Origin: Planctomycetota bacterium
GTDB taxonomy: Bacteria; Planctomycetota; Phycisphaerae; Phycisphaerales; Phycisphaeraceae
Length of the DNA: 64,000 nt
Assembly (NCBI GenBank): GCA_016350165.1
Contig: CP066225.1
Coordinates: 2,914,001 to 2,978,000 of the forward strand
Direction of reading: 5' to 3'
Shown: one piece after another, positions 9,353-18,672 of the stretch
Layout: the number at the start of each line of letters is the position of its first letter
Position numbering within the stretch: the stretch's first letter is position 1
Translations under genes and position numbers: made by a program
The notes under the pieces: generated by a model
Databases searched by the model: none
The model's input: the letters and a program-made list of their open reading frames with translations, nothing else
Told to the model about the DNA's origin: nothing

Positions 9353-9708
9353 GTAATGGGGTGCCAAACTTTTCCCAATGCCAAAAGCACCGGGGCCCCG
9401 TTTGGTCGAGATATTGTAAAGGACTTTCTCTGCCGATCAAGCCGTACACGCACCACCCTCCCACATTCTTGCTTATCCACGATTCCATATCATATCTGTG
9501 GATAACTGACGCTACTCCAAGAGGATAGAACAGCCACCCCAGTTTAACACTAAACCAGCAGCTTCCCCATATCACTTGATAAAAAAATGACTATTTTGTC
9601 CCTTAAACAGCATATTTCTTGCACGTTAGTCACCTCAAATAATAATTCAGGTTATCACCTCATAATTACCGATAATTACCTCTGGTTTAATACAGGCAGA
9701 ATGGAGTC
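9353..9708. other. Intergenic spacer upstream of tRNA-Met and the recombinase gene
   Basis: About 350 nt without a convincing gene. It should hold the divergent promoters of the tRNA (minus) and the small ORF/xerD unit (plus); I see no strong consensus pair. Confidence 0.4.
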
Positions 9709-10020
9709 ATGCCAAGATCCACGGAAGAATCAATGCAGTGCCCCTTTATTAACGCCAAAGACTCGCGTTGTGCGTCACGCTTTAATCTCGCGCATCTCAG
9801 CGAAGCTTTTCATGTGTGTTTGAACAACCCCATGACATGCCCGACCTATCAAAAAATGATAGCCGAGCAGAACCGTAAGGAGTTGCAGCCCGTTGAGGTC
9901 CGCACCCAATCCATCACGGTACATGGCAAATCCTTCGGCGAATACCGAGAGGCACGCTTCTCTTGCACTTCAGACAGATTCGCCTCCTCATACACCTCCC
10001 TTCGAGCAACCGGTACGTGA
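9709..10020 (+). CDS. Small Cys-containing protein of unknown function overlapping xerD
   Basis: 103 residues from ATG at 9709; a second ATG at 9733 is possible. The first 50 residues carry a spaced cysteine pattern, CPF-x6-C-x14-C-x6-C, ending CPTYQKMI, with a short helix-like LAHLSEAFHVC between. That arrangement looks selected, possibly metal-binding, but I do not recognise the family. The C-terminal 33 residues lie on top of the xerD start in another frame, and their composition looks random, so the functional part may be only the N-terminal half. It is probably translated with xerD. Moderately sure that it is a gene. Confidence 0.5.
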   Translation: MPRSTEESMQCPFINAKDSRCASRFNLAHLSEAFHVCLNNPMTCPTYQKMIAEQNRKELQPVEVRTQSITVHGKSFGEYREARFSCTSDRFASSYTSLRATGT

Positions 10021-10891
10021 TTTCCTCGAATACTGTCGCCTCGAATGCGGCTTCGCCCAGGCAACCATCACTGCCTACGGCGCCGATCTCTACGACCTGC
10101 AAAACTGGATGATCGACCACAATGTACGTTCGTGGCCGTCCCTCTCTCTCGAGCGCATCGCCGAACACATCCAGTGGCTTCACAAATCACAAAAACTCAT
10201 CGATTCCTCAGTCGCACGACACGTCGCGACCATACGTGTTTTCACGCGCTTCCTCACCGTTCGTGGTTACGTTGAAAACGACCCCGCTGAAAAAATCGTC
10301 CAACCCAAAGTATGGCGCCGCCTCCCAAACGTACTTTCGCAAGAACAAGTTGAAGCACTCCTCAACGCGCCCGACCGATCCGATCCACTCGGCCTTCGTG
10401 ATGTCGCACTACTAGAACTCCTCTACGCCTCAGGCCTCCGCGCCTCCGAAATCGCCAATCTTAAAGAACGTGATATTCACTGGGACATGGGCGCCGCCCG
10501 TGTGCTCGGCAAAGGTAACAAAGAACGTGTCGTCCCCATCGGCGATGCTGCCATGCGCGCCCTCGGTGAGTACATCAATAACGCACGCCCTCGTCTTCTC
10601 GAAAACCGCAAACATCAACGCCATGTCTTCCTCTCACGAACAGGCCAACCCATCACGCGCATCGTCGTGTGGCAGATCATCAAACGCCAAGCAAAAACTG
10701 CTGGCCTCTCCGACGTGCACCCACACACACTCCGTCACTCCTTCGCAACACACCTTCTCGTCGGCGGCGCAGACCTTCGCGTTGTTCAGGAACTCCTCGG
10801 CCACTCCGACATCAAAACCACCGAGCTCTACACGCACATCGATCGTTCAAGGCTCAAAGATGTTCTCACACGTTTCCACCCACGCGCATAA
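9923..10891 (+). CDS. xerD: Site-specific tyrosine recombinase, XerD type
   Basis: 322 residues from ATG 9923; a TTG at 9893 would add ten. The N-terminal SAM-like core-binding domain (VRDFLEYCRLECGF...) is followed by the catalytic domain. Catalytic residues can be followed: Arg in ASGLRASEI, Lys in GKGNKERVVP, HTLRHSFATHLL, LGHSDIKTT and the nucleophile Tyr in ELYTHID. Xer enzymes resolve chromosome dimers at dif. The stretch GADLRVVQELLGHSD is more like XerD than XerC, but the two are hard to tell apart alone. There are no nearby att-like repeats or mobile genes, so a housekeeping role is likely. The start overlaps the small Cys protein by 98 nt. Confidence 0.9.
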   Translation: MANPSANTERHASLALQTDSPPHTPPFEQPVRDFLEYCRLECGFAQATITAYGADLYDLQNWMIDHNVRSWPSLSLERIAEHIQWLHKSQKLIDSSVARHVATIRVFTRFLTVRGYVENDPAEKIVQPKVWRRLPNVLSQEQVEALLNAPDRSDPLGLRDVALLELLYASGLRASEIANLKERDIHWDMGAARVLGKGNKERVVPIGDAAMRALGEYINNARPRLLENRKHQRHVFLSRTGQPITRIVVWQIIKRQAKTAGLSDVHPHTLRHSFATHLLVGGADLRVVQELLGHSDIKTTELYTHIDRSRLKDVLTRFHPRA

Positions 10892-11014
10892 AAATACATC
10901 TACTCAAAAGCAATACGCGGCAACCAATCGGTCAACGCGTTAGTTCTAATCGGACATACTTAAAAGCATCTATCCATTGATTAGATTTTATATTCCTGTA
11001 CCCACACCCGAAAT

Positions 11015-11042
11015 GGTTCAGAACATCACTCTGAATCCTTTT
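11015..11042 (+). terminator. Possible xerD terminator embedded in the end of the convergent lipoprotein gene
   Basis: An 8-bp stem GGTTCAGA / TCTGAATCC with one bulged base, then TTTT. It overlaps the stop codon of the opposing gene. Weak. Confidence 0.35.
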
Positions 11043-11409
11043 GACTTTCATACGCCTCTTCTTCAGCCTCAAGACGCAATTCTTCTTCACGTTTCATCGG
11101 ATCTTCAAGATCACTATCAGACGTCGGTCCATTATAAAGCTCATAATAACCCAACGGCTCACTCGGCCTCGCTCTGAACGCATTGTTAAACACTTCATAT
11201 TCAATAGCCAAGCCCGGCAAGTTCGCATACTCATAGCGATCATAGCGATGCTTCTGTTCTTCACGAATCTCCGCAATACGCTTCTCAGCATCTGCATATT
11301 CAACGGACTCTGGATGATTCGTCGCACACCCACCTGAAAATACAACCATAGACGCACCTATCACAGGTAATGCAACAAGCCTCATTGTCTTGGTTTTAAG
11401 CATATTCAT
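11026..11409 (-). CDS. Small predicted lipoprotein with acidic coiled C terminus
   Basis: 127 residues from ATG 11409, chosen because GGAGG lies 7 nt upstream; the frame extends to a TTG at 11427. A signal sequence ends in the lipobox-like VVFSGGC, predicting lipidation and membrane anchoring. The mature part is rich in Glu, Arg and Tyr (EKRIAEIREEQKHRYDRYEY) and ends in a very acidic helix (KREEELRLEAEEEA). I do not recognise the family. The next gene upstream on the same strand is 93 nt away. Confidence 0.7.
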   Translation of the reverse strand: MNMLKTKTMRLVALPVIGASMVVFSGGCATNHPESVEYADAEKRIAEIREEQKHRYDRYEYANLPGLAIEYEVFNNAFRARPSEPLGYYELYNGPTSDSDLEDPMKREEELRLEAEEEAYESQKDSE

Positions 11410-11502
11410 AATCTTGCCTCCACCCAATAATAGGCACGCAATACCAAAAGGCTCTGATTATAAATATCGCGATTTGAGACCCTTTTTCCCCACTACACAC
11501 AC

Positions 11503-12486
11503 TTACTCAGCATCACCTTCCTTAATTCGTAGGATCTGCCCCTGATGCTTAATCTGGAATTCCTGTACGATCGCCCCATTCGGCGTCGTCACCGTCACCA
11601 CAAATGTCTCATTCTGAGTCGTATTGCGACCGACCGCTTCATGTCGCAGCAAATCAAACAGAATCTGCGTCTGCGTATGGCTATCCGTCATCCGAATATC
11701 AATCGGTGGCATCCCCGCTGGCACATCCTCCATATCCACTTCCAAACGCATCGGCCCCGTCCCATCAATCGTCGCAACCGGTATCCCCTCAATGTTCTCA
11801 ACACTGGTTAACGTATAGTCAATATCGTAATTGATAAACATTTTAATCGGGTCCAAGCCAATATCTGTCGTCCAGCGGAATTCATGATTCCACGATCCAC
11901 CAACAGCCAACATCGGAGGCGGCCCAATCAACTGTGCCAAATCACTACCTGTCTCTTTAAAATCCAACTCCGAAGGGATATCCTCTGGATCATCCACCAA
12001 AGTTTTCATCGCTTCCATCCCCGTCACCTTTGTCACCTCACCATTCGCCGCAATATCAAGCGTCAACCATCCCGATGCCATCGCTTTCAAAATCTTACCC
12101 AACGCCTCAAATCGCCCTGTATTATCCTTCCGACTGTCAATCACGATCTCTTCCCCATCAGGTCCCTTCACCGTCAACGCAATCCAATCCACCTTCATCC
12201 GGCAAACACTCGAACCATCCGTATTCACCTGATCCACCACCCACGTCGTCTCACCCTCACTCACATACGAATCAGCTCGCTCCTGATTGTTACCATTAAA
12301 ACTCATCGAGATATTGCGGTCGCGCTTGTTCCAAAACTCATACGTCGTCTCCTGCCCAGCTTCCCACAACGGACGCAGATCATACTCAACCTCTTCTTCT
12401 TGCCCCATCACCAGCGACGCACTAAACAACATCACAAGCAGCAACACCGGAAGCATCAATATCTTTTTCATCGATAACACTTTCAT
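11503..12486 (-). CDS. Secreted protein of unknown function (beta-rich, DUF6263-like in style)
   Basis: 327 residues. The signal peptide (MKKILMLPVLLLVMLFSASLVMG) may begin at ATG 12486 or 12471. The mature protein starts with acidic EEEVEYDLRPLWEAGQETTYEF, a pattern seen in planctomycete secreted proteins that begin with a 'growing beta-sandwich' unit, then alternates short beta strands (TWVVDQV, SSVCRMKVDWI, GTGPMRLEVDME). No catalytic motif is visible. Its coding strand is GT-rich, matching the block. Weak resemblance to DUF6263-type proteins is from memory and uncertain. Confidence 0.7.
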   Translation of the reverse strand: MKVLSMKKILMLPVLLLVMLFSASLVMGQEEEVEYDLRPLWEAGQETTYEFWNKRDRNISMSFNGNNQERADSYVSEGETTWVVDQVNTDGSSVCRMKVDWIALTVKGPDGEEIVIDSRKDNTGRFEALGKILKAMASGWLTLDIAANGEVTKVTGMEAMKTLVDDPEDIPSELDFKETGSDLAQLIGPPPMLAVGGSWNHEFRWTTDIGLDPIKMFINYDIDYTLTSVENIEGIPVATIDGTGPMRLEVDMEDVPAGMPPIDIRMTDSHTQTQILFDLLRHEAVGRNTTQNETFVVTVTTPNGAIVQEFQIKHQGQILRIKEGDAE

Positions 12487-12581
12487 ATCTCATCTAACCA
12501 TCAGTTAGTGATAGCAGTCAATCTTATTCATGATTATCACACCCGCCCACTATTCTATCCCCCAGTTTATCGTCAAAATAC

Positions 12582-12614
12582 AAGCTCCGGTAGCATCATT
12601 TACTACCGGAGCTT
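12582..12614 (-). terminator. Strong hairpin terminator
   Basis: A perfect 12-bp stem (AAGCTCCGGTAG with CTACCGGAGCTT, 9-nt loop) lies after the minus-strand gene ending at 12664. The minus-strand tail is GTATTTTG, only partly T-rich. Confidence 0.65.
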
Positions 12615-12663
12615 CCGATTAACTCAAATTAACCATCCCCTCACTCATCCCCAAGCATCCAAA

Positions 12664-13263
12664 CTACTGATTCCAAAGCCCTTCCGTCGGCGTCTTTCCT
12701 TGGAACTTTGTCCACTCAATCTCAATCACCCGCCACGTCCCATCAGGCCGCTTATCCCACACCAGCCGCCAATCCGTTCGCACAGGAAAACCTTCACCAA
12801 TTTTCGTGCTCAGCCCAAACCAGCTCTCAATACGCGTCTCATTCAAAACCCGCGCATTCAACTGCCGAATCGTCTGTTCCTTAATCCCATGCCGTCCCAC
12901 AACGCTCGGTAAAATCTTCTGTATCTGTGCATAATCTAGCCACGCACCACCTCCCGGCCCATACAGCACCGCAAACGGCTCAATATACGCATCAACCTTA
13001 TTCATCTCCAAAGGCGATGTCGCCGCAACCAACTTCTCAGTATCCGCAAGCACCGTCTCGCGATCTGTCGTAATAAAGATTGACAACAAAATCACAATAA
13101 TGCTCAGCACAAACGCCGTGATCCCCGTACTCAAATACCGCTTATTCCCCTGTCTTCCACCCATCACCAGAAACGCAAAACCACACACACACATCGCCGC
13201 TACCAAAGGCCACGGATTCTCTAAAAACATCGTCTTAACGGTGACACCTAGCGTCGCAATCAT
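12664..13263 (-). CDS. Membrane-anchored protein of unknown function with a nuclear-transport-factor-2-like C-terminal part
   Basis: 199 residues. Two N-terminal membrane helices (about 15-35 and 45-67) are followed by an extracytoplasmic domain of about 130 residues. Its layout (helical segment, then strands such as VRTDWRLVWDKRPDGTWRVIEIEW) resembles SnoaL/NTF2-like folds; this is a structural guess. ATG 13263 has AAGGAG 7 nt upstream. A hairpin terminator follows. The 72-nt-long spacers on both sides show no link to neighbours. Confidence 0.65.
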   Translation of the reverse strand: MIATLGVTVKTMFLENPWPLVAAMCVCGFAFLVMGGRQGNKRYLSTGITAFVLSIIVILLSIFITTDRETVLADTEKLVAATSPLEMNKVDAYIEPFAVLYGPGGGAWLDYAQIQKILPSVVGRHGIKEQTIRQLNARVLNETRIESWFGLSTKIGEGFPVRTDWRLVWDKRPDGTWRVIEIEWTKFQGKTPTEGLWNQ

Positions 13264-13623
13264 GTTGTTACTCCTTTTGTCCCAATACAGCGCCTTATGT
13301 GAATACTTTCCGATCTAACAAAAAATCATTTTCATCAGCAGCCCAGCGTTATTCGTTCTTCTGTCGTAACGTTCAACCGGCCAACAAGGAAATATCATCG
13401 TAAAATGCATTCATCGATCGCGCACAACCATCATACCCGATCGGTTGCCTGCGTCGCTTTTTACTATTCAAGGAATTCAAAAAAGGCAGGTTATTCAGTC
13501 ATTTTCCTTCTGTCTTCTATATATAAGACGAACCCATAACCATTTCATTTCAAAGATTTACATCAATCTACATTTTTCAATCATTCTTCACAAAACTTGC
13601 TCTACCAACCTTTACCACACAAC
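13264..13623. other. Intergenic spacer, divergent promoter region
   Basis: AT- and CA-rich spacer between divergent genes. No gene is seen, although the frame of the M28 gene stays open leftwards to 13445. Confidence 0.45.
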
Positions 13624-13632
13624 TGTTATAAT
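13624..13632 (+). promoter_or_regulatory. Extended -10 promoter, probably giving a leaderless mRNA
   Basis: TGTTATAAT matches the extended -10 consensus exactly. Its last base is 7 nt before the ATG of the M28 peptidase (13640), so transcription would begin at or next to the start codon. No convincing -35 lies 16-18 nt upstream. Confidence 0.6.
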
Positions 13633-13639
13633 CAGCCAC

Positions 13640-15682
13640 ATGAAAAATCATGCTGCAAGAAGATGCCTCACCCACCTAAGCAAACCCCATAAATTTGCTT
13701 TATTTTTCGCAGCATTATTGCTAACCGCACTCACCGCCTGCACCACAACTGAAACCACATCGCCACAAACACTCAAGCAGCCCACCATCACAAAACCGCA
13801 AACCTCTGATGCGCAAACCTATAATCAACTCATCGACACACTCGCCGCCGACGACATGCAAGGTCGAGGTGTCGGTTACGAAGGTCTCATCAAAGCACGT
13901 AACTTCATCATCACCAACTTCAAAGCTTCCAACCTTCAGCCCGGCTTCAAACTTACATCCGAAGACGAAACTAATCATCAGTTAGACTATCAGCAACCTT
14001 TCAGCATCCGCATGCCCTTGCAGGTTGATAAAAAAATGCTCGCCTTCACATTCGAAGAAGACGGCGTACAAAAAACTGAATTCTTCTCAAAGAAAAACTT
14101 CGAACTGCTCGGCATTACTGCCAACAGTAACTTCACAAACAAACGCATCATTCTCGCAGGTTACGGCATCAATGCCCCCGAACACAACTACAACTCCTAC
14201 GAAGGCATCGACCCTCAACTCATCAAAGATTCAGTCGTCGTTGTATACCGCTATGAACCCGTTGAAGATCTCAAAAGTAAATGGGCTAAAGACCTCGCCA
14301 TCAAATTGCCTTGGACTAAACACGCACACCTCGTCAGCAAAGTAAAACTCGCTGAGCAGCACGGCGCCGCCGCCGTCATCGTCGTCAACCCGCCATCATT
14401 TGCTCTCACATCTCTCATGCCCGCCACCAGCTCGTACGACAAGAACAACATCGCCACCATCCCCGCTTATCACGCACGTACCTCATTCCTCAACCGCCTC
14501 TACGAACTCATAGGCAAGAAGCCGCACGAGACCAAGCTCGCACAAAACGCTGCAAACAAAGGTACTTTCAAACCGATTATCATTGAAAACGTCACTATTT
14601 CAGGCAACGCAGCCGTACGCAAACCAAGTGGCGATGTTCAAAACGTCGCGGGTATCGTCCCCGGCTCCGGCGCACTCAAAAACCAAATCGTCTTCGTCGG
14701 TGCTCACTACGATCACATCGGTTACGGCGAAATCGCTTCACGCTCAGGCATCCACGCCATTCACAACGGCGCTGACGACAACGCGTCAGGCACCGCCCTC
14801 GTCATCATGCTCGCTCAACAATACAAACAGTACGTCGATGCAAACCCAACTCAGGATCGCAGAACTGTCTTCTTCACACTCTTCTCCGCTGAAGAGCGTG
14901 GCCTTCTCGGTTCTCGTTTCATGGTTAATCACTTCGATCAACTCAATCTCTCCGCAGGTTCACATTACGCAGCAATGCTCAATTACGATATGGTCGGCCG
15001 CATCCGCGATAACAAAATCGATATCTTCGAAGTTAAAACTTCAAACGATTGGCTCTCCATCATCGAAAAAGCTAATCAACAGATAGACTTTGCAATCAAC
15101 ACGCCCGATCGCGCACCCGGCGGCTCCGACCACATGATGTTCATCTCAAAAAACATCCCCGCCATCCACTTCTTCAGCGGCCTCCACCCCGACTACCATA
15201 AACACACAGACACATCCGACAAAATCAACTCAGTAGGTGCAGCAAAATTATGCAAACTTTCAATGAACATTTTGAAAAACCTCACCGAACGCGAACAAAC
15301 TTTATCGTTCGCTTCTTCACATCAAATGCGCCGCAATAGAAACGTCCAACGAGAGATCGAAACTTACCAAGCCAACCTCACCGCAATCCGCAGGCACCCC
15401 GTCAAAGATTCAGACAAAAAACAACGTGGCTATATGCTCCGCTCTGAAACCCAAGGCCTTTTCAAAGACCTGCAACTTCAGCAAGGCGATAAACTCCTCG
15501 CATGGAATGATAAAAAAGTTCTCTCACTCACCATGCTCCGCAATTTCATTCGTAGCGCCAAATCCGATGACCACAACACACTCCGCATCATGCGAGGCGA
15601 CGAAATTCTTGGAGTGAAGTTTTATATCACACAAAAATCAGCAAAAACAAAGCAAAAAACAAAAGATGCCGATATCGAATGA
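13640..15682 (+). CDS. M28 family zinc peptidase lipoprotein with PA-like insert and C-terminal PDZ-like domain
   Basis: 680 residues from ATG 13640, chosen over the open frame back to 13445 because a signal peptide with lipobox (LLTALTAC) begins here. A protease-associated-type insert occupies roughly residues 180-330. The M28 zinc ligands follow in order: GAHYDHIG, GADDNASG, EERGLLGS, NYDMVGR and a final His in LHPDYHKHTDT. The last 80 residues (RSETQGLFKDLQLQQGDKLL...) look like a PDZ domain. Such proteins are extracytoplasmic aminopeptidases. cbiX begins 64 nt downstream. Family and metal site are clear; the natural substrate is unknown. Confidence 0.9.
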   Translation: MKNHAARRCLTHLSKPHKFALFFAALLLTALTACTTTETTSPQTLKQPTITKPQTSDAQTYNQLIDTLAADDMQGRGVGYEGLIKARNFIITNFKASNLQPGFKLTSEDETNHQLDYQQPFSIRMPLQVDKKMLAFTFEEDGVQKTEFFSKKNFELLGITANSNFTNKRIILAGYGINAPEHNYNSYEGIDPQLIKDSVVVVYRYEPVEDLKSKWAKDLAIKLPWTKHAHLVSKVKLAEQHGAAAVIVVNPPSFALTSLMPATSSYDKNNIATIPAYHARTSFLNRLYELIGKKPHETKLAQNAANKGTFKPIIIENVTISGNAAVRKPSGDVQNVAGIVPGSGALKNQIVFVGAHYDHIGYGEIASRSGIHAIHNGADDNASGTALVIMLAQQYKQYVDANPTQDRRTVFFTLFSAEERGLLGSRFMVNHFDQLNLSAGSHYAAMLNYDMVGRIRDNKIDIFEVKTSNDWLSIIEKANQQIDFAINTPDRAPGGSDHMMFISKNIPAIHFFSGLHPDYHKHTDTSDKINSVGAAKLCKLSMNILKNLTEREQTLSFASSHQMRRNRNVQREIETYQANLTAIRRHPVKDSDKKQRGYMLRSETQGLFKDLQLQQGDKLLAWNDKKVLSLTMLRNFIRSAKSDDHNTLRIMRGDEILGVKFYITQKSAKTKQKTKDADIE

Positions 15683-15746
15683 TGTGGGCAAGTGGATATA
15701 CAACTTACAATTCGAACCAGCAAGCAAATCAATCTAAAATATACTC

Positions 15747-16238
15747 ATGAATCAAGCGCCTAAAAACAACCAAGCAACTGATGCACACGACCTCGCACAC
15801 ACCGGCATCATCATTGTCGATCACGGCTCGCGTCGTGAAAAATCAAATGAAATGCTCGAAGCATTCGTTCATTCCTTCGTCGGCGACAGCGAGTATCAAA
15901 TCATTGAACCCGCGCACATGGAACTCGCCGAGCCTTCCATCAAGACAGCGTTTGATAAATGTGTTGCACGCGGTGCTAAAAAAGTCATCGTCTGCCCATA
16001 CTTCCTCCTCCCCGGCAAACACTGGGATGAAGATATCCCTCAACTCACCGCCGCCGCCGCAAAAAAGCACCCAAACGTTCAGTTTGTCGTCACTGCCCCC
16101 ATCGGCCTTCATCCCATGATGCGCGATGTCATTGCATCACGTATCGATCACTGCCTCTCGCACATCGAAGGCAACGTTGATGAATGCGAATCCTGCAAAG
16201 GTACCGGCCGCTGCCGCCTCCGCAACGCCGAGCAATGA
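15747..16238 (+). CDS. cbiX: Sirohydrochlorin chelatase, CbiX/SirB type
   Basis: 163 residues. The start IIIVDHGSRREKSN holds the metal-site His typical of CbiX/SirB, and VCPYFLLPGKHWDEDIP carries the second conserved His. These enzymes insert cobalt (cobalamin pathway) or iron (siroheme pathway) into sirohydrochlorin in the cytoplasm. The single short domain is the CbiX-S/SirB-like form. The C terminus CESCKGTGRCRLR contains four Cys-type positions and may bind an iron-sulphur cluster or metal, as seen in some CbiX proteins. TAAAAT lies 6 nt before ATG, so a leaderless transcript is possible. Metal choice cannot be told from sequence. Confidence 0.88.
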   Translation: MNQAPKNNQATDAHDLAHTGIIIVDHGSRREKSNEMLEAFVHSFVGDSEYQIIEPAHMELAEPSIKTAFDKCVARGAKKVIVCPYFLLPGKHWDEDIPQLTAAAAKKHPNVQFVVTAPIGLHPMMRDVIASRIDHCLSHIEGNVDECESCKGTGRCRLRNAEQ

Positions 16239-16251
16239 TATCTACGTTAAC

Positions 16252-18549
16252 TTATTCTTCAACTTCATTTTTCTGACTCAATTGGCGAAGCATATCAGCT
16301 AACTGTGTATGTTTATATTTTTCCGCAATATCAATGGCCGATAGTCCATGCGAACCTTTTTCATATGGATTCGCGCCACCATTTATGAGCATCCGAGCGC
16401 ATGTACTCATATTCTGTGCAGTAGCAACATCCAAAAGCCGCGCACCATGTACATCAGGATCAGTTACTGATGCTCCTGCATTAAGCAGGTGTGGGATAAT
16501 CGAAGGCTGATTCTTATAAATCGCATAACGGATCGCCGATTCATCATAATCATTTCGCTTATTCACATCCGCCCCATAATCCAAAAGCATCTTCACCACG
16601 CGCACATGTCCTTTACTCGCAGCAAATATCAACGGCGTTAAATTCTTCGTCGTCGCTTGATCTACAGGTACGCCCGCATCAAGCAATGTTTTAATAACAT
16701 CATAATGCCCCTCGATCGAAGCATAATGAATCGATGCGAGTGAACCCATAGCTGGATTCATTTTTCCTGTTCGTGTTAATGGGTCAGCACCAGCGTTAAG
16801 TAACATGACAACCGCATCAGTGCGTCCATTATGTGATGCGATCATCAATGGCGTAATCCATTCATCAGTCCTTGGCTGATTGACAGCTCCAGATGGTAGG
16901 TGATCCAATGCAAGTTGAATCAGCTTCGTGTTGCCACCAATAGCTGCATAATGCAGCGAAGTTGATTTTTCTTTCGTAGTCTGATCAATCTTAGCGCCAT
17001 TGGTTAGCAGTACATTGACCATTTCCTCGCTACCTTTTGCCATCGCGCCAAATATTGGTGGCATGTCTGCATCTGGGGGATTTGGATTAGCGCCCGCCTC
17101 AAGAAGTAATTTGGCCATAGGGATATTGATTGGATCTTGGCAAGCATTTATGACATTACGCCCAGTTTTATCCGTGGCATGAATATCCGCACCACGTTCA
17201 ATCAATAAGCGGGCCATCTCACTTTCATTCAAAGCTACCGCTAACATGAATGGTGTCGCACGGTCACTTCGCGCAGCATTTACATCAGGACCGTTTTCCG
17301 CATCAAGTAAAAGCTTAAAAATCTCGAACTTACCACTAATGACTGCTGTATGAAGAAGGTTTGATTCACCTTCGTATAACCCATCGAGTGGTGCACCGAT
17401 TTCAATTAACTGCTTGAGCACATCCACATCAGCAAATCTCACAGCAGTCTCAAGAGGCGTACAGTCTATGAAATTTTTCTCATGAATATCATCTTCATGA
17501 ATCGCCGGTAATTTCGTCGGCATGACATAAAGTTGATGATTCGCTAAATCAAAGGTGAGCCGGTAATCCCTCAAAATCAGACTACCAATATTACAAGCTC
17601 GATCAGTAATGTCTTCTAACTTACTTGCTTGTTCAGGTGTAATCGATGTTACCGTGTTAAATGTGCAAGGTATTTCTTTGCCGAATAATTCTAGTGCTTC
17701 AATTTTATACTGATGTCTAAAAGCTAATTCGTCCCCAAACGTTGTTGGGCTTCGCAGCATATGTGATGGCAAGCCAATGTATTCAGGTTTCTTTGCAGCA
17801 ACTTTAGATGAAATGAATAACGCTGTGTTGTTACCAGTATCAAGCAGGCAGTTGGCTTGTATACCATTTACCTTCCCCTGAATGATCGGCCTTATATGCA
17901 GATGGTTGTTATCACTTGGAATGGGTTCATGATCCAATAACTCAAACACTTTGGCCTTAGGGTTTGGAACCAGATGTTTGGGATCATGAAGGGTGAGTGT
18001 TGCATGGCGGATATCAATCGTAAACGGAATTTGATCAAGTAAATCAGTTCCGATGATACCTGCTAACGGTTTGGTAAACTGCTGAAACGATTTCAGATCT
18101 AAAAGTGAAAGGTCAGCATTGTCAATCTTCATCGGGCCAAGTTCAATATTAACAAACGCGCACTTATTAATGCTCTGATTATTGATTGAACTTATGCGAT
18201 CACTGAGCGGCAATCTAAAAACTTTTGCGATACGCTCATCAACTACGCTGACATTTGAGCCGGTATCGATGAGGAAATAACCAACACGATGTCCATTGAT
18301 ACGAATCGCATCTGTAAACAATAAGTATGAGCCAGTCTTAAGCGGTATCTCAACAGATGGTTGGTCGCTTTGATAAGTTACCTTGTACTTAGTTGCAGAC
18401 GATTGATCAGCCACTTTCGTGGTTGATTGATCACTGACAGCTTGCGCGGATATGACATGCGAACATACAAGTAATAGGCTTAATGTAAAAACGATAAGGA
18501 TATTTTTGATAAAGGTATGTTGCTTGCTGCCGGAAATATAACTGAGCAT
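16252..18549 (-). CDS. Secreted retropepsin-like aspartic protease fused to ankyrin repeats
   Basis: 765 residues from ATG 18549 (GGAG upstream); the frame runs on to 18645. A signal peptide ends near VISAQA. Two retropepsin-like halves follow: FLIDTGSNVSVVD (about residue 100) and CLLDTGNNTALFI (about residue 240), each with the DTG catalytic triplet. From about residue 365 to the end there are about eleven ankyrin repeats (TPLMIASHNGRTDAVVMLLNAGAD and relatives). Bacterial secreted aspartyl-protease domains with DTGS are known, but the fusion to a long ankyrin array is unusual. Predicted to act in the periplasm, with ankyrins as protein-binding platform. Convergent with cbiX, 13 nt apart. 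Confidence 0.85.
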   Translation of the reverse strand: MLSYISGSKQHTFIKNILIVFTLSLLLVCSHVISAQAVSDQSTTKVADQSSATKYKVTYQSDQPSVEIPLKTGSYLLFTDAIRINGHRVGYFLIDTGSNVSVVDERIAKVFRLPLSDRISSINNQSINKCAFVNIELGPMKIDNADLSLLDLKSFQQFTKPLAGIIGTDLLDQIPFTIDIRHATLTLHDPKHLVPNPKAKVFELLDHEPIPSDNNHLHIRPIIQGKVNGIQANCLLDTGNNTALFISSKVAAKKPEYIGLPSHMLRSPTTFGDELAFRHQYKIEALELFGKEIPCTFNTVTSITPEQASKLEDITDRACNIGSLILRDYRLTFDLANHQLYVMPTKLPAIHEDDIHEKNFIDCTPLETAVRFADVDVLKQLIEIGAPLDGLYEGESNLLHTAVISGKFEIFKLLLDAENGPDVNAARSDRATPFMLAVALNESEMARLLIERGADIHATDKTGRNVINACQDPINIPMAKLLLEAGANPNPPDADMPPIFGAMAKGSEEMVNVLLTNGAKIDQTTKEKSTSLHYAAIGGNTKLIQLALDHLPSGAVNQPRTDEWITPLMIASHNGRTDAVVMLLNAGADPLTRTGKMNPAMGSLASIHYASIEGHYDVIKTLLDAGVPVDQATTKNLTPLIFAASKGHVRVVKMLLDYGADVNKRNDYDESAIRYAIYKNQPSIIPHLLNAGASVTDPDVHGARLLDVATAQNMSTCARMLINGGANPYEKGSHGLSAIDIAEKYKHTQLADMLRQLSQKNEVEE

Positions 18550-18672
18550 TAGAGGCTCCGTATTTATTAATTCTCTTAGGTCAAAAACGCTATGACTTAT
18601 ATGCGTAGTGATATCATATAAAAACCAATCAACATTCACTGGCAAAATGAGTTGTCACATATGATCGAGGTA

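Noticed and set aside
9893-10891. Integrative element borne by the recombinase next to tRNA-Met
   Set aside because: No repeated tRNA 3' end, no cargo or other mobile genes; the recombinase looks like a housekeeping Xer protein.
11884-12477. 197-residue plus frame
   Set aside because: Antisense to the secreted protein gene, with Arg/His/Ile-rich composition and no motif.
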